Origin: Dehalococcoidales bacterium
GTDB lineage: Bacteria; Chloroflexota; Dehalococcoidia; Dehalococcoidales; UBA2162
Assembly (NCBI GenBank): GCA_016844285.1
Contig: JAENIS010000049.1
Location: 1 to 10,683 of the forward strand
Direction of reading: 5' to 3'
DNA length: 10,683 nucleotides
This document shows positions 1 through 5,107 of this stretch, one piece after another. The notes beneath the pieces are model-generated. The model saw only the letters and a program-made list of their open reading frames with translations, was not told where the DNA came from and did no database searches. Each line of letters begins with the position of its first letter. Within the stretch, counting starts at the first letter, position 1. A program made the position numbers and the translations under genes.

Positions 1-161
1 AAGGTGGCATCCTCATCTACTGGCAGATTTTGCCCCTCGGCAATGACCGGCTTTAAAAAACCTACTTTCTTACCCTCATTCAGCCAGTGCTTCCCCAGAC
101 CGGCACCAATGGTGGTTTTGCCATTACCTGCTTCCCAAGAGGTTAGATATAAAGCAACCAA
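1..161 (-). CDS. BioD-like P-loop ATPase, N-terminal fragment (cut by window edge)
   Basis: Only the first 53 codons are in the window; the gene continues beyond position 1. The protein starts MVALYLTSWEAGNGKTTIG. Residues 8-17 (SWEAGNGKTT) form a Walker A loop of the deviant type seen in dethiobiotin synthetase, cobyrinate amidase and the COG0857 proteins (BioD-like domain followed by DRTGG, sometimes fused to phosphotransacetylase). The following stretch KKVGFLKPVIAEGQ also fits that family. The start is TTG at 161-159, chosen because a strong Shine-Dalgarno GGAGGTG lies just upstream; an ATG overlapping that site is followed by a stop. A sigma70-like promoter at 198-226 suggests independent transcription from pyrF. 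The fold is clear, but the substrate cannot be told because the C-terminal part is missing. Confidence 0.8.
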   Translation of the reverse strand, partial: MVALYLTSWEAGNGKTTIGAGLGKHWLNEGKKVGFLKPVIAEGQNLPVDEDAT

Positions 162-197
162 GCTACACCTCCATTTCGATATGTGAAATGCTAGGCT

Positions 198-226
198 ATT
201 ATAACCTGTCTTTGTTTATGGGTAAA
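198..226 (-). promoter_or_regulatory. Predicted sigma70 promoter for the BioD-like gene
   Basis: Read on the minus strand, a perfect -10 box TATAAT (198-203) lies 17 bp from a -35-like TTTACC (221-226, 4 of 6 consensus bases). Transcription would begin near 191, about 30 nt before the TTG start. Both boxes lie inside or at the end of the truncated DUF951 reading frame, whose stop codon overlaps the -10 box. Confidence 0.6.
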
Positions 227-315
227 GAGAGTCCTTCTACCCGCCACTCATCGCTGCCGCAGGGATGCTTCTTCTTGAGACGGACCACATCGCCCAACCT
301 GATATCGATACCCAT
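199..315 (-). pseudogene. Truncated DUF951 family gene (38 codons)
   Basis: A 38-codon frame begins with ATG at 315-313, 3 bp after the pyrF stop codon (TGAGAGATG), so it is probably translationally coupled to pyrF. Its product starts MGIDIRLGDVVRLKKKHPCG and continues SDEWRVE. This is the highly conserved N-terminal half of DUF951 (YyzM-type) proteins, usually about 60-70 residues. In the family, EW(E/R)V is followed by a segment with a CxxCGRRV motif and a basic tail. Here the frame goes to GLSLPINKDRL and a TAA at 199-201, with no second cysteine. Another frame at 241-227 reads GRRTL, which faintly resembles the family's GRRVL and might mark an internal deletion, but this could be chance. 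Family function is unknown. I call it a remnant; a short functional variant is possible. Confidence 0.65.
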
Positions 316-318
316 CTC

Positions 319-1140
319 TCAGGTCCGCGATGAATTAGCCAGACACTGGTTAATCTGCTCCCGCATTGCTAAAGCAGCGCCGCGGGCAGCCCCGGCGAAG
401 TCCTTACCCCTTGAGGCATAGATGATTTGCCGCGAGGAGTTGATAATCGTCTTCTCCCCCTTGGCATCCGCCCCGTAGCGGATGGTCAAAGCCAGGTCTC
501 CACCCTGGGCACCGATACCGGGTATCAACAGAGGCATATCCGGGTAACTTTGCCGAATCAACCTTAGCTCTTCGGGGTAGGTGGCGCCAACAACCAGCCC
601 GATATTACCATACACATTCCACTGGCTGGCTTTAAGGGCGACTAGCTCAAAGAGGGAACGGTAGCCATCCTGCGTCTGGCAGCGCAGAGATTGAAAGTCG
701 AGGGCACCAGGATTTGAGGTTCGGCACAGAATGAAGATGCCTTTATCACGGTACTGGAGGAAAGGCTCAATCGAATCAGCGCCGAGATAGGGGCTGACGG
801 TAGCAGCATCACAGTTAAGGTTGGTGAAAATCGCCCTGGCGTAGGCTTTGGCCGTGCTGCCGATATCGCCCCGCTTGGCATCGCCGATGATTGGTATATC
901 ACCGGGTACGTGCCGGATGCTGCGTTTCAGGGCATCCAGTCCCTCTGCCCCGAGAGCCTCGTAGAAGGCAAAGTTTGGTTTGTAGGCACAGACCAGGTCA
1001 GAGGTGGCGTCAATAATCGCCCGGTTAAACTCAAAGACGCCAACGCCATCTGGCATCAGCTCCGGGTCGGGGTCAAGCCCGACGCAGAGCAGGCTCTGGT
1101 TTTTTTGGACGGCTCCGGCCAGCTTTTCCGTAAAATTCAT
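319..1140 (-). CDS. pyrF: Orotidine 5'-phosphate decarboxylase, class II (PyrF)
   Basis: Cytosolic enzyme that decarboxylates OMP to UMP, the last step of de novo pyrimidine synthesis. At 273 residues it has the length of the class II (subtype 2) enzymes rather than the ~235 of E. coli PyrF. Visible motifs are LCVGLDP (18-24), AYKPN with Lys54, the catalytic core GDAKRGDIGSTA (86-97; Asp87, Lys89, Asp92), PGIGAQGGD (207-215) for phosphate binding, and NSSRQIIYAS (234-243). The ATG at 1140-1138 is preceded by AGGA at 7-nt spacing. A promoter with exact 17-bp spacing lies at 1168-1196, overlapped by a palindrome that may be an operator. The DUF951 remnant follows 3 bp downstream. No other pyrimidine genes are in the window. 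Confidence 0.96.
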   Translation of the reverse strand: MNFTEKLAGAVQKNQSLLCVGLDPDPELMPDGVGVFEFNRAIIDATSDLVCAYKPNFAFYEALGAEGLDALKRSIRHVPGDIPIIGDAKRGDIGSTAKAYARAIFTNLNCDAATVSPYLGADSIEPFLQYRDKGIFILCRTSNPGALDFQSLRCQTQDGYRSLFELVALKASQWNVYGNIGLVVGATYPEELRLIRQSYPDMPLLIPGIGAQGGDLALTIRYGADAKGEKTIINSSRQIIYASRGKDFAGAARGAALAMREQINQCLANSSRT

Positions 1141-1161
1141 CGGATAGTCCTGAGTCAGGTT

Positions 1162-1180
1162 AAGCTGATAATATCAGCTT
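1162..1180. promoter_or_regulatory. 19-bp palindrome over the pyrF -10 box (putative operator)
   Basis: AAGCTGATAATATCAGCTT is a perfect 9-bp inverted repeat about a single central base. It covers the whole -10 box of the predicted pyrF promoter and the probable transcription start. Size, symmetry and place are those of a dimeric repressor site. As RNA it would be only partly transcribed, so a terminator role is unlikely. The cognate regulator is not identifiable here. Confidence 0.5.
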
Positions 1181-1196
1181 CTGAAGGTCAGGTCAA
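1168..1196 (-). promoter_or_regulatory. Predicted sigma70 promoter of pyrF
   Basis: Read on the minus strand, -35 TTGACC (1191-1196, 5 of 6) is followed by a 17-bp spacer and -10 TATTAT (1168-1173, 5 of 6). The start of transcription would be near 1161, giving a leader of about 20 nt. This is too short for a pyr-type attenuator or riboswitch, so control would have to act at initiation. The 1162-1180 palindrome covers the -10 box. Confidence 0.7.
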
Positions 1197-1201
1197 GGTT
1201 G

Positions 1202-1264
1202 GGAGATTGTTTATTAACCTCACCCCCTCTCCTCTATAAGGGGTGAGGTTAATAAACAATCTCC
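1202..1264. repeat. Perfect 25-bp inverted repeat (REP-like hairpin)
   Basis: Arms at 1202-1226 and 1240-1264 are perfectly complementary over 25 bp with a 13-nt loop. The arm contains GATTGTTTATTAACC and CCTCACCCC. It lies just upstream of the pyrF -35 box and ends 22 bp before the MITE-like element's direct repeat. No T-run follows on either strand, so it is not a canonical terminator. One arm's outer half (TTAATAAACAATCTC) recurs at 4379-4393, and the CCTCACCCC core recurs in the hairpin region at 7627-7735. It therefore seems to be one copy of a dispersed repeat family. Confidence 0.85.
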
Positions 1265-1286
1265 ATCTAACGTTCGGTAAATGAAG

Positions 1287-1292
1287 ACTAAC
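1287..1292. repeat. Left flanking direct repeat (target-site duplication)
   Basis: ACTAAC abutting the left TIR; identical to 1584-1589. Confidence 0.65.
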
Positions 1293-1583
1293 GAGCTTCC
1301 CGCGAAACTCAAATACAGATATGTCATATCAAGCGAATAAAAAGCTTTTACCCCAATTTTCATTTCTGAACAGCTTTGAGTACCGCATCGAACCCGGTTG
1401 TTGAGGGAAAGTTACCCCATGACATTTATGGCTAATAATTCTTGGTTTTCGAGAGTTTCGCGGGAACAATTGTTCTACTTTCTAATTAATCCATTTGACT
1501 AATGTCAATCCAAAGCTAGAGTGTCAAATATTGGGAAGCATAGTGCTTGACAATAATAATTTTCCGCGTTTCGCGGGAAGCTC
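1293..1583. mobile_element. MITE-like element, 291 bp, with 16-bp TIRs
   Basis: The left end GAGCTTCCCGCGAAAC (1293-1308) is exactly inverted at the right end, GTTTCGCGGGAAGCTC (1568-1583). Directly outside both ends is the same hexamer ACTAAC (1287-1292 and 1584-1589), as expected of a target-site duplication; if the next G is counted it is 7 bp. The interior is AT-richer than the genes, has no credible coding frame and carries several small palindromes. A third, incomplete TIR copy lies inside at 1453-1466. It occupies most of the divergent pyrF/FAA-hydrolase spacer. No transposase is present, so movement would need one supplied in trans. The family is not assigned. Confidence 0.72.
1453..1475. 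repeat. Internal TIR-like copy joined to a 12-bp palindrome
   Basis: GAGTTTCGCGGGAA (1453-1466) is the exact reverse complement of 1297-1310, which covers most of the left TIR plus two further bases, and shares TTTCGCGGGAA in direct orientation with the right TIR. It runs into the perfect palindrome GAACAATTGTTC (1464-1475). This suggests an older end, a nested insertion or a repeated protein-binding site inside the element. Confidence 0.6.
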
Positions 1584-1589
1584 ACTAAC
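1584..1589. repeat. Right flanking direct repeat (target-site duplication)
   Basis: ACTAAC abutting the right TIR; identical to 1287-1292. A related CTAACG also occurs at 1267-1272, so chance repetition of a short word is not excluded. Confidence 0.65.
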
Positions 1590-1634
1590 GGCGGGGCTTG
1601 CAATTGCCGGGGGATAGTGCTAAACTTACCAACC

Positions 1635-2399
1635 ATGAAGATTATACGTTTTTCGGCTGATGGTGGTATCAAGTATGGTATATTAACTGGCCAGCGTGTT
1701 CAGTCGGTCAGAGGGACGCTCTTTGGTTCTCTCAAGCCGGCAGAGCAAAGCTACCGGTTGAGTCAGGTGAAACTCTTGGCACCATGCAAACCATCGAAGA
1801 TAGTGGCAGTAGGGCTAAACTATCGTGCCCATGCTCAAGAGACCAACCAGCCCCTACCCAAGGAGCCTTTAATCTTCCTCAAACCACCGACGGCGGTCAT
1901 CGGGCCGGAGGATAACATTGTTTATCCTCCCTCCTCGACCAGAGTTGATTATGAGGGCGAGCTGGGGGTAGTGATAAAGAAACGTGCCTGGCAGGTATCA
2001 GCCGAAAAAGCGCTGGACTACGTTCTGGGATATACCTGCTTTAATGATGTTACCGCTCGTGACCTTCAGAGCAGTGACGGCCAATGGACGCGGGGTAAGG
2101 GTTTCGATACCTTTGCCGGCATCGGGCCCTGTATTGAGACCGAGCTTGACCCGGCGAATGCTCTTGTGGAGACCTATCTCAATGGTAAACTAAAGCAGCA
2201 TAGCAGCACCAGCGACCTTATCTTCCCGGTCACCACGCTAATCAGTTTTATCTCCCACGTGATGACCCTACTGCCGGGGGATGTTATTGCCACCGGCACG
2301 CCCAGCGGTATTGGTCCGATGGTTCCTGGTGATACTGTCGAAATCAAGATAGAGGGCATCGCCACGCTGAGAAACTACGTCGTTAAAGACGGTGGCTAA
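1635..2399 (+). CDS. Fumarylacetoacetate hydrolase (FAH) family protein
   Basis: A 254-residue member of the FAH family, whose cytosolic metal-dependent enzymes cleave or isomerise 2-oxo/enol acids (fumarylpyruvate hydrolase, oxaloacetate tautomerase or decarboxylase, homoprotocatechuate isomerase). An N-terminal DUF2437-like stretch (1-48) precedes the FAH domain. Motifs seen are GLNYRAHA (60-67), the metal-binding DYEGELG with Glu107 and Glu109, FNDVTARD with Asp138, RGKGFDTF (153-160) and ATGTPSGIG (219-227). The exact substrate cannot be told from sequence. The start is uncertain: ATG 1635 gives the usual family N-terminus MKIIRFSADG but lacks a Shine-Dalgarno, while an in-frame GTG at 1617, six codons upstream, sits 3-4 nt after GGGGGA. 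The gene stands alone and converges on ruvA across only 34 bp, with no visible terminator between. Confidence 0.92.
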   Translation: MKIIRFSADGGIKYGILTGQRVQSVRGTLFGSLKPAEQSYRLSQVKLLAPCKPSKIVAVGLNYRAHAQETNQPLPKEPLIFLKPPTAVIGPEDNIVYPPSSTRVDYEGELGVVIKKRAWQVSAEKALDYVLGYTCFNDVTARDLQSSDGQWTRGKGFDTFAGIGPCIETELDPANALVETYLNGKLKQHSSTSDLIFPVTTLISFISHVMTLLPGDVIATGTPSGIGPMVPGDTVEIKIEGIATLRNYVVKDGG

Positions 2400-2433
2400 C
2401 ACCCAGCCCTTTGGCAAGCAACTGGTCACATTG

Positions 2434-3018
2434 CTATTTCCTGCCGAAATACTGGAGCGCCCGCTTAATCTTTTCCTCCAGGCTTAAATCTGAGGCCAGG
2501 GGCAGGCTGGTGATGGCTTGAGTGGCTTCGGCCACAGAATAGCCAAGAGTGGTCAGCGCTGACAGTACATCGGTATTCTCCTGTACCAGTTGCCCTGCCG
2601 GGGTGGCGACCAGACCAGCGCTGATTTTATCCTTAAGCTCCAGAATAAGACGCTGTGCCGTCTTTTTGCCTATCCCCGGGACTACCGTCAGCAGTTCTAC
2701 GTTTCCGGTCGCAATCGCGGTGCTTGCCTGCTCCACGCTCATCGTTGAAAGCATCGCCAGGGCTATCTTTGGGCCTACCCCCGATACCGTCAGCAGCATC
2801 TCAAAAAGCTGCTGCTCCTCGGCAGCAAGAAAGCCATATAGGGTAACATTATCCTCCCTGAGATGAAGGTGGGTATAAAGGTGTACTTCTATACCAACGT
2901 TGCCCAGTATGCTCAACGTAGAGGTTGACATATGTACCTGAAAGCCGATACCACCAACATTGATGACGGCCCAATCGCTACCCAGGGATTCCAATCGGCC
3001 ATGAAGACGGGCTATCAT
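2434..3018 (-). CDS. ruvA: Holliday junction branch migration protein RuvA
   Basis: RuvA binds four-way DNA junctions as a tetramer, directs the RuvB helicase onto them, and cooperates with RuvC resolvase in recombinational repair. The 194-residue length is typical. Domain I (about 1-63) is the OB fold with the acidic pin region REDNVTLYGF (54-63). Domain II has two helix-hairpin-helix motifs, SGVGPK (79-84) and PGIGKK (114-119), the second followed by TAQRLILELKDK. Domain III (about 148-194) is the flexible RuvB-binding part. A good Shine-Dalgarno (AAGGAG) overlaps the ruvC stop codon, so ruvC and ruvA are cotranscribed and probably coupled. ruvB does not follow; the next gene is convergent. 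Confidence 0.96.
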   Translation of the reverse strand: MIARLHGRLESLGSDWAVINVGGIGFQVHMSTSTLSILGNVGIEVHLYTHLHLREDNVTLYGFLAAEEQQLFEMLLTVSGVGPKIALAMLSTMSVEQASTAIATGNVELLTVVPGIGKKTAQRLILELKDKISAGLVATPAGQLVQENTDVLSALTTLGYSVAEATQAITSLPLASDLSLEEKIKRALQYFGRK

Positions 3019-3028
3019 TGTCTCTCCT

Positions 3029-3526
3029 TTACTTTTCCTGGGACAGCAGGTGGCTCAGGTGTATTTCACTGAGATGACAAAGAGCCACCGCCAGGGCATC
3101 AGCCGCATCGTTTGGCTGCGGGATTTCAGATAGCCTGAGTTGAAGCCTGACCATCTCCTGAATCTGCTCCTTGGAACTGGCTCCGTAGTTGGCTACCCGC
3201 TGCTTTACCTGTGCCGGAGTATATTCAAAGACCGGGATACCTCTATTGGCCGCCGCCAGCATCGCCACTGCCTGAGCCCGGCCGATGGCCAGTGCCGTTT
3301 TGACGTTTTTGGCCAGGAATGGTTGCTCAATCGCCATCGCCTCCGGTTGATAGCGGGCGACAATCTCCTGAAGCTGGTGGTAGAGATAACTTAAACGCTC
3401 CCCAATCGGGGAGCGTCCTGGCGCCGTCACGGCACCACAATCAATGAAAGTAACGTCATCATCCCGACTCTCAATCACACCGTAGCCCATCACCAGTGTG
3501 CCCGGGTCAATACCGAGAATCCTCAT
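3029..3526 (-). CDS. ruvC: Crossover junction endodeoxyribonuclease RuvC
   Basis: RuvC is the dimeric, Mg2+-dependent resolvase that cuts Holliday junctions symmetrically after RuvAB branch migration. The 165-residue product has the RNase H-like fold with all four catalytic acids in place: Asp7 in ILGIDPGT, Glu67 in MAIEQPF, and Asp140 and Asp143 in PNDAADALA. The conserved [20 protein letters not shown] (102-121) is also present. The ATG at 3526-3524 lies 2 bp after the yebC stop codon and has little Shine-Dalgarno of its own, which points to translational coupling to yebC. Ten base pairs separate it from ruvA. Confidence 0.97.
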   Translation of the reverse strand: MRILGIDPGTLVMGYGVIESRDDDVTFIDCGAVTAPGRSPIGERLSYLYHQLQEIVARYQPEAMAIEQPFLAKNVKTALAIGRAQAVAMLAAANRGIPVFEYTPAQVKQRVANYGASSKEQIQEMVRLQLRLSEIPQPNDAADALAVALCHLSEIHLSHLLSQEK

Positions 3527-3528
3527 CT

Positions 3529-4302
3529 TCAGGCCCGGGTGGTGGTGACCGCTTCCTCCTGGTACTTCTTGAGGACAGCGTCAGAAAAGTTAACGTTACT
3601 GGTGACATACTGGACGTCATCCAGCTCCTCCAGTTTGTGCAGTAAGTTGAGTGTTTTCAGGGCGGCTTTTTCCTCAAGCTCAAGCGTAGTCTTGGCCACC
3701 ATCGATACTTCCGCCGAGGTAATTGGTATCTTCCCTTGCTCGAGTGTGGTTCTTATTGCCATCAGCTTATCAGGCTTGGTGTCAATCTCGACGAAGCCAT
3801 CCTCGACATTAACGTCCTCAGCACCGGCATCAATCGCCATTAGCGTCAGTACCTCGATATCCAGGTTGCTCGCATCGACGGTGATGAGTCCTCTGGAATC
3901 GAAAAGCCAGGCGACACAGCCACTCTCGCCCAGGCTACCGCCGTGGCGTGTAAACACATTGCGAATCTCCTGTACGGTTCGATTACGGTTGTCGCTCAAT
4001 GCCTGTACCAGAATCGCCACCCCGCTTGGCCCATAGCCTTCAAGAATCATTTCGACCAGAATCGCCCCCTCGGTATCACCGCTACCCCGCTTTATGGCCC
4101 GGTCGATATTCTCAAAGGGCATGTTATTATCACGAGCCTTCTGTACCGCCAGCCGCAGGCGGTAGTTCGATTCAGAACTGCTGCCTCCCTGACGTACTGC
4201 AATGATGATTTCCCGGGTCACCTTGGTAAAAATCTGCCCCCGCTTGGCATCGGCTACACCCTTCTGATTTTTGATTGATTTCCACTTGGAATGTCCTGAC
4301 AT
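3529..4302 (-). CDS. YebC/PmpR family transcriptional regulatory protein
   Basis: A 257-residue protein of the YebC/PmpR (TACO1) family. Members have been described both as DNA-binding regulators and as factors easing translation of proline-rich stretches, so its job here is uncertain. The family signature is full: N-terminal [75 protein letters not shown] and [14 protein letters not shown]. The C-terminus has a slightly extended tail ([16 protein letters not shown]). A strong GAGGAGG Shine-Dalgarno precedes the ATG at 4302-4300. It is the first gene of the yebC-ruvC-ruvA operon, an arrangement known in many bacteria, with its promoter at 4343-4371. Confidence 0.96.
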   Translation of the reverse strand: MSGHSKWKSIKNQKGVADAKRGQIFTKVTREIIIAVRQGGSSSESNYRLRLAVQKARDNNMPFENIDRAIKRGSGDTEGAILVEMILEGYGPSGVAILVQALSDNRNRTVQEIRNVFTRHGGSLGESGCVAWLFDSRGLITVDASNLDIEVLTLMAIDAGAEDVNVEDGFVEIDTKPDKLMAIRTTLEQGKIPITSAEVSMVAKTTLELEEKAALKTLNLLHKLEELDDVQYVTSNVNFSDAVLKKYQEEAVTTTRA

Positions 4303-4342
4303 GCCTCACCCTCCTCAGCCGATTGACCTGTCCTTCGCCTTA

Positions 4343-4371
4343 ATTCTATCACCTAATCTGGTTGCGGTCAA
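4343..4371 (-). promoter_or_regulatory. Predicted sigma70 promoter of the yebC-ruvC-ruvA operon
   Basis: On the minus strand, -35 TTGACC (4366-4371) and -10 TAGAAT (4343-4348) are 17 bp apart, each matching 5 of 6 consensus bases. Transcription would begin near 4336, giving a leader of about 34 nt. The -35 hexamer is identical to that of pyrF. No SOS box was recognised. Confidence 0.7.
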
Positions 4372-4378
4372 AAGAAGT

Positions 4379-4393
4379 TTAATAAACAATCTC
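4379..4393. repeat. Half copy of the 1202-1264 inverted-repeat arm
   Basis: TTAATAAACAATCTC is identical over 15 bases to 1249-1263 (the outer part of the right arm). It sits alone between two divergent promoters with no opposing arm nearby. Confidence 0.6.
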
Positions 4394-4415
4394 GCTTAAC
4401 CAGCTACCCTGATGA

Positions 4416-4444
4416 TTGCCTTTACCAGCAGGTTGAATTATACT
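4416..4444 (+). promoter_or_regulatory. Predicted sigma70 promoter of the DUF1616 / amino-sugar block
   Basis: TTGCCT (4416-4421, 4 of 6) and TATACT (4439-4444, 5 of 6) are separated by 17 bp. Transcription would start near 4451, about 50 nt before the DUF1616 start codon. It is divergent from the yebC promoter, whose -35 box is 44 bp away. It may also serve glmM and the first GlmU-like gene, since no closer promoter was seen for them. Confidence 0.5.
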
Positions 4445-4499
4445 TTAAGCTTAGCATGGAGAAAAGGCTTCTGTTTTTTAGAGAAGAGACGAGGAAGAA

Positions 4500-5063
4500 A
4501 TGCCGGCAGCTTTAGTGGTATTGTTATCGGCGTTAGCGACGTGGCTTCTTTTGGCTTTAGCCCTGTTCATCGAAGCATGGACATGGGAGCATAACATTGG
4601 CATTGGCATCGACCTGACCGTGCCGGTCTGGGGTGGGCGTATCTGGCAAAGGGTGATAGCGGTTACCCTCCTGCTGGCGATTCTGGCTACATTAGGCTCA
4701 CTGGGCTATGTTATCGCCGCACCCAAGGCAGAGGGGAAGACTACGGAGTTTTACCTTTTGGGGTTAGGCGGTAGGGCCAGTAATTACCCGGCGCGGCTGG
4801 GGGTGGGTGAGGAAGGGAAAATAAGAGTCGGCATTATCAATGGAGAACATGAGATAACTACCTATCGCATGGAGGTAACCATAGACGGGGTGAGCAACAG
4901 TAAGGTCGGACCAATCACGCTGAACCACGGTAGCAAGTGGGAGGAAATCGTCGGCTTTACTCCATCTGTGGCCGGGGATAAGCAAAGGGTGGCATTCTGG
5001 CTATACCGGGCAGGGGACGCTAAAGCCTATCGAACTGTCTATTTGCGGGTGGATGTACGCTGA
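4500..5063 (+). CDS. DUF1616 domain membrane protein
   Basis: A 187-residue protein of unknown function. Two hydrophobic segments (about 2-24 and 51-73) flank a short polar loop. The rest (about 78-187) is probably an extracytoplasmic beta domain matching DUF1616: FYLLGLGGRASNYPARLGVG, GIINGEHEITTYRMEV, WEEIVGFTP and a final YRTVYLRVDV. In other organisms, mostly archaea and Chloroflexota, the family often accompanies surface-polysaccharide or glycosylation genes; that is recalled knowledge. The start at 4500 is supported by GAGGA at 4491-4495. It lies 44 bp before glmM in the same direction, so a role linked to amino-sugar or envelope glycan synthesis is a reasonable inference but not shown. 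It is shorter at the N-terminus than multi-TM family members. Confidence 0.82.
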   Translation: MPAALVVLLSALATWLLLALALFIEAWTWEHNIGIGIDLTVPVWGGRIWQRVIAVTLLLAILATLGSLGYVIAAPKAEGKTTEFYLLGLGGRASNYPARLGVGEEGKIRVGIINGEHEITTYRMEVTIDGVSNSKVGPITLNHGSKWEEIVGFTPSVAGDKQRVAFWLYRAGDAKAYRTVYLRVDVR

Positions 5064-5073
5064 AACTGGCCAA

Positions 5074-5092
5074 ATTGACACCGGGGGTCAAT
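5074..5092. repeat. Small inverted repeat ahead of glmM
   Basis: ATTGAC (5074-5079) and GTCAAT (5087-5092) form a 6-bp inverted repeat with a 7-nt loop in the 44-bp gap between the DUF1616 gene and glmM. It could be a weak hairpin or a protein site. No T-run follows, so termination is unlikely. Confidence 0.35.
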
Positions 5093-5107
5093 CGGGATTA
5101 GAATCAG

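Noticed and set aside
1141..1167. Pyrimidine attenuator or PyrR-binding leader before pyrF
   Set aside because: The predicted leader is about 20 nt, with no antiterminator/terminator pair.
1202..1264. Rho-independent terminator for pyrF or a neighbour
   Set aside because: The hairpin is strong but has no T-run on either strand and lies upstream of pyrF, not after a gene end.
1293..1583. CRISPR-like repeat unit
   Set aside because: The three copies of the TTTCGCGGGAA core are in mixed orientation and unequally spaced, which fits transposon ends and not a CRISPR array.
3539..4278. Long open frames on the plus strand opposite yebC
   Set aside because: They mirror the yebC codons, are low-complexity (Ser/Thr/Leu-rich) and match no family; the minus-strand YebC signature is complete.
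4412..4594. Small plus-strand gene before the DUF1616 gene
   Set aside because: It overlaps the predicted promoter, lacks a Shine-Dalgarno and runs out of frame into the DUF1616 gene, whose own start has GAGGA.
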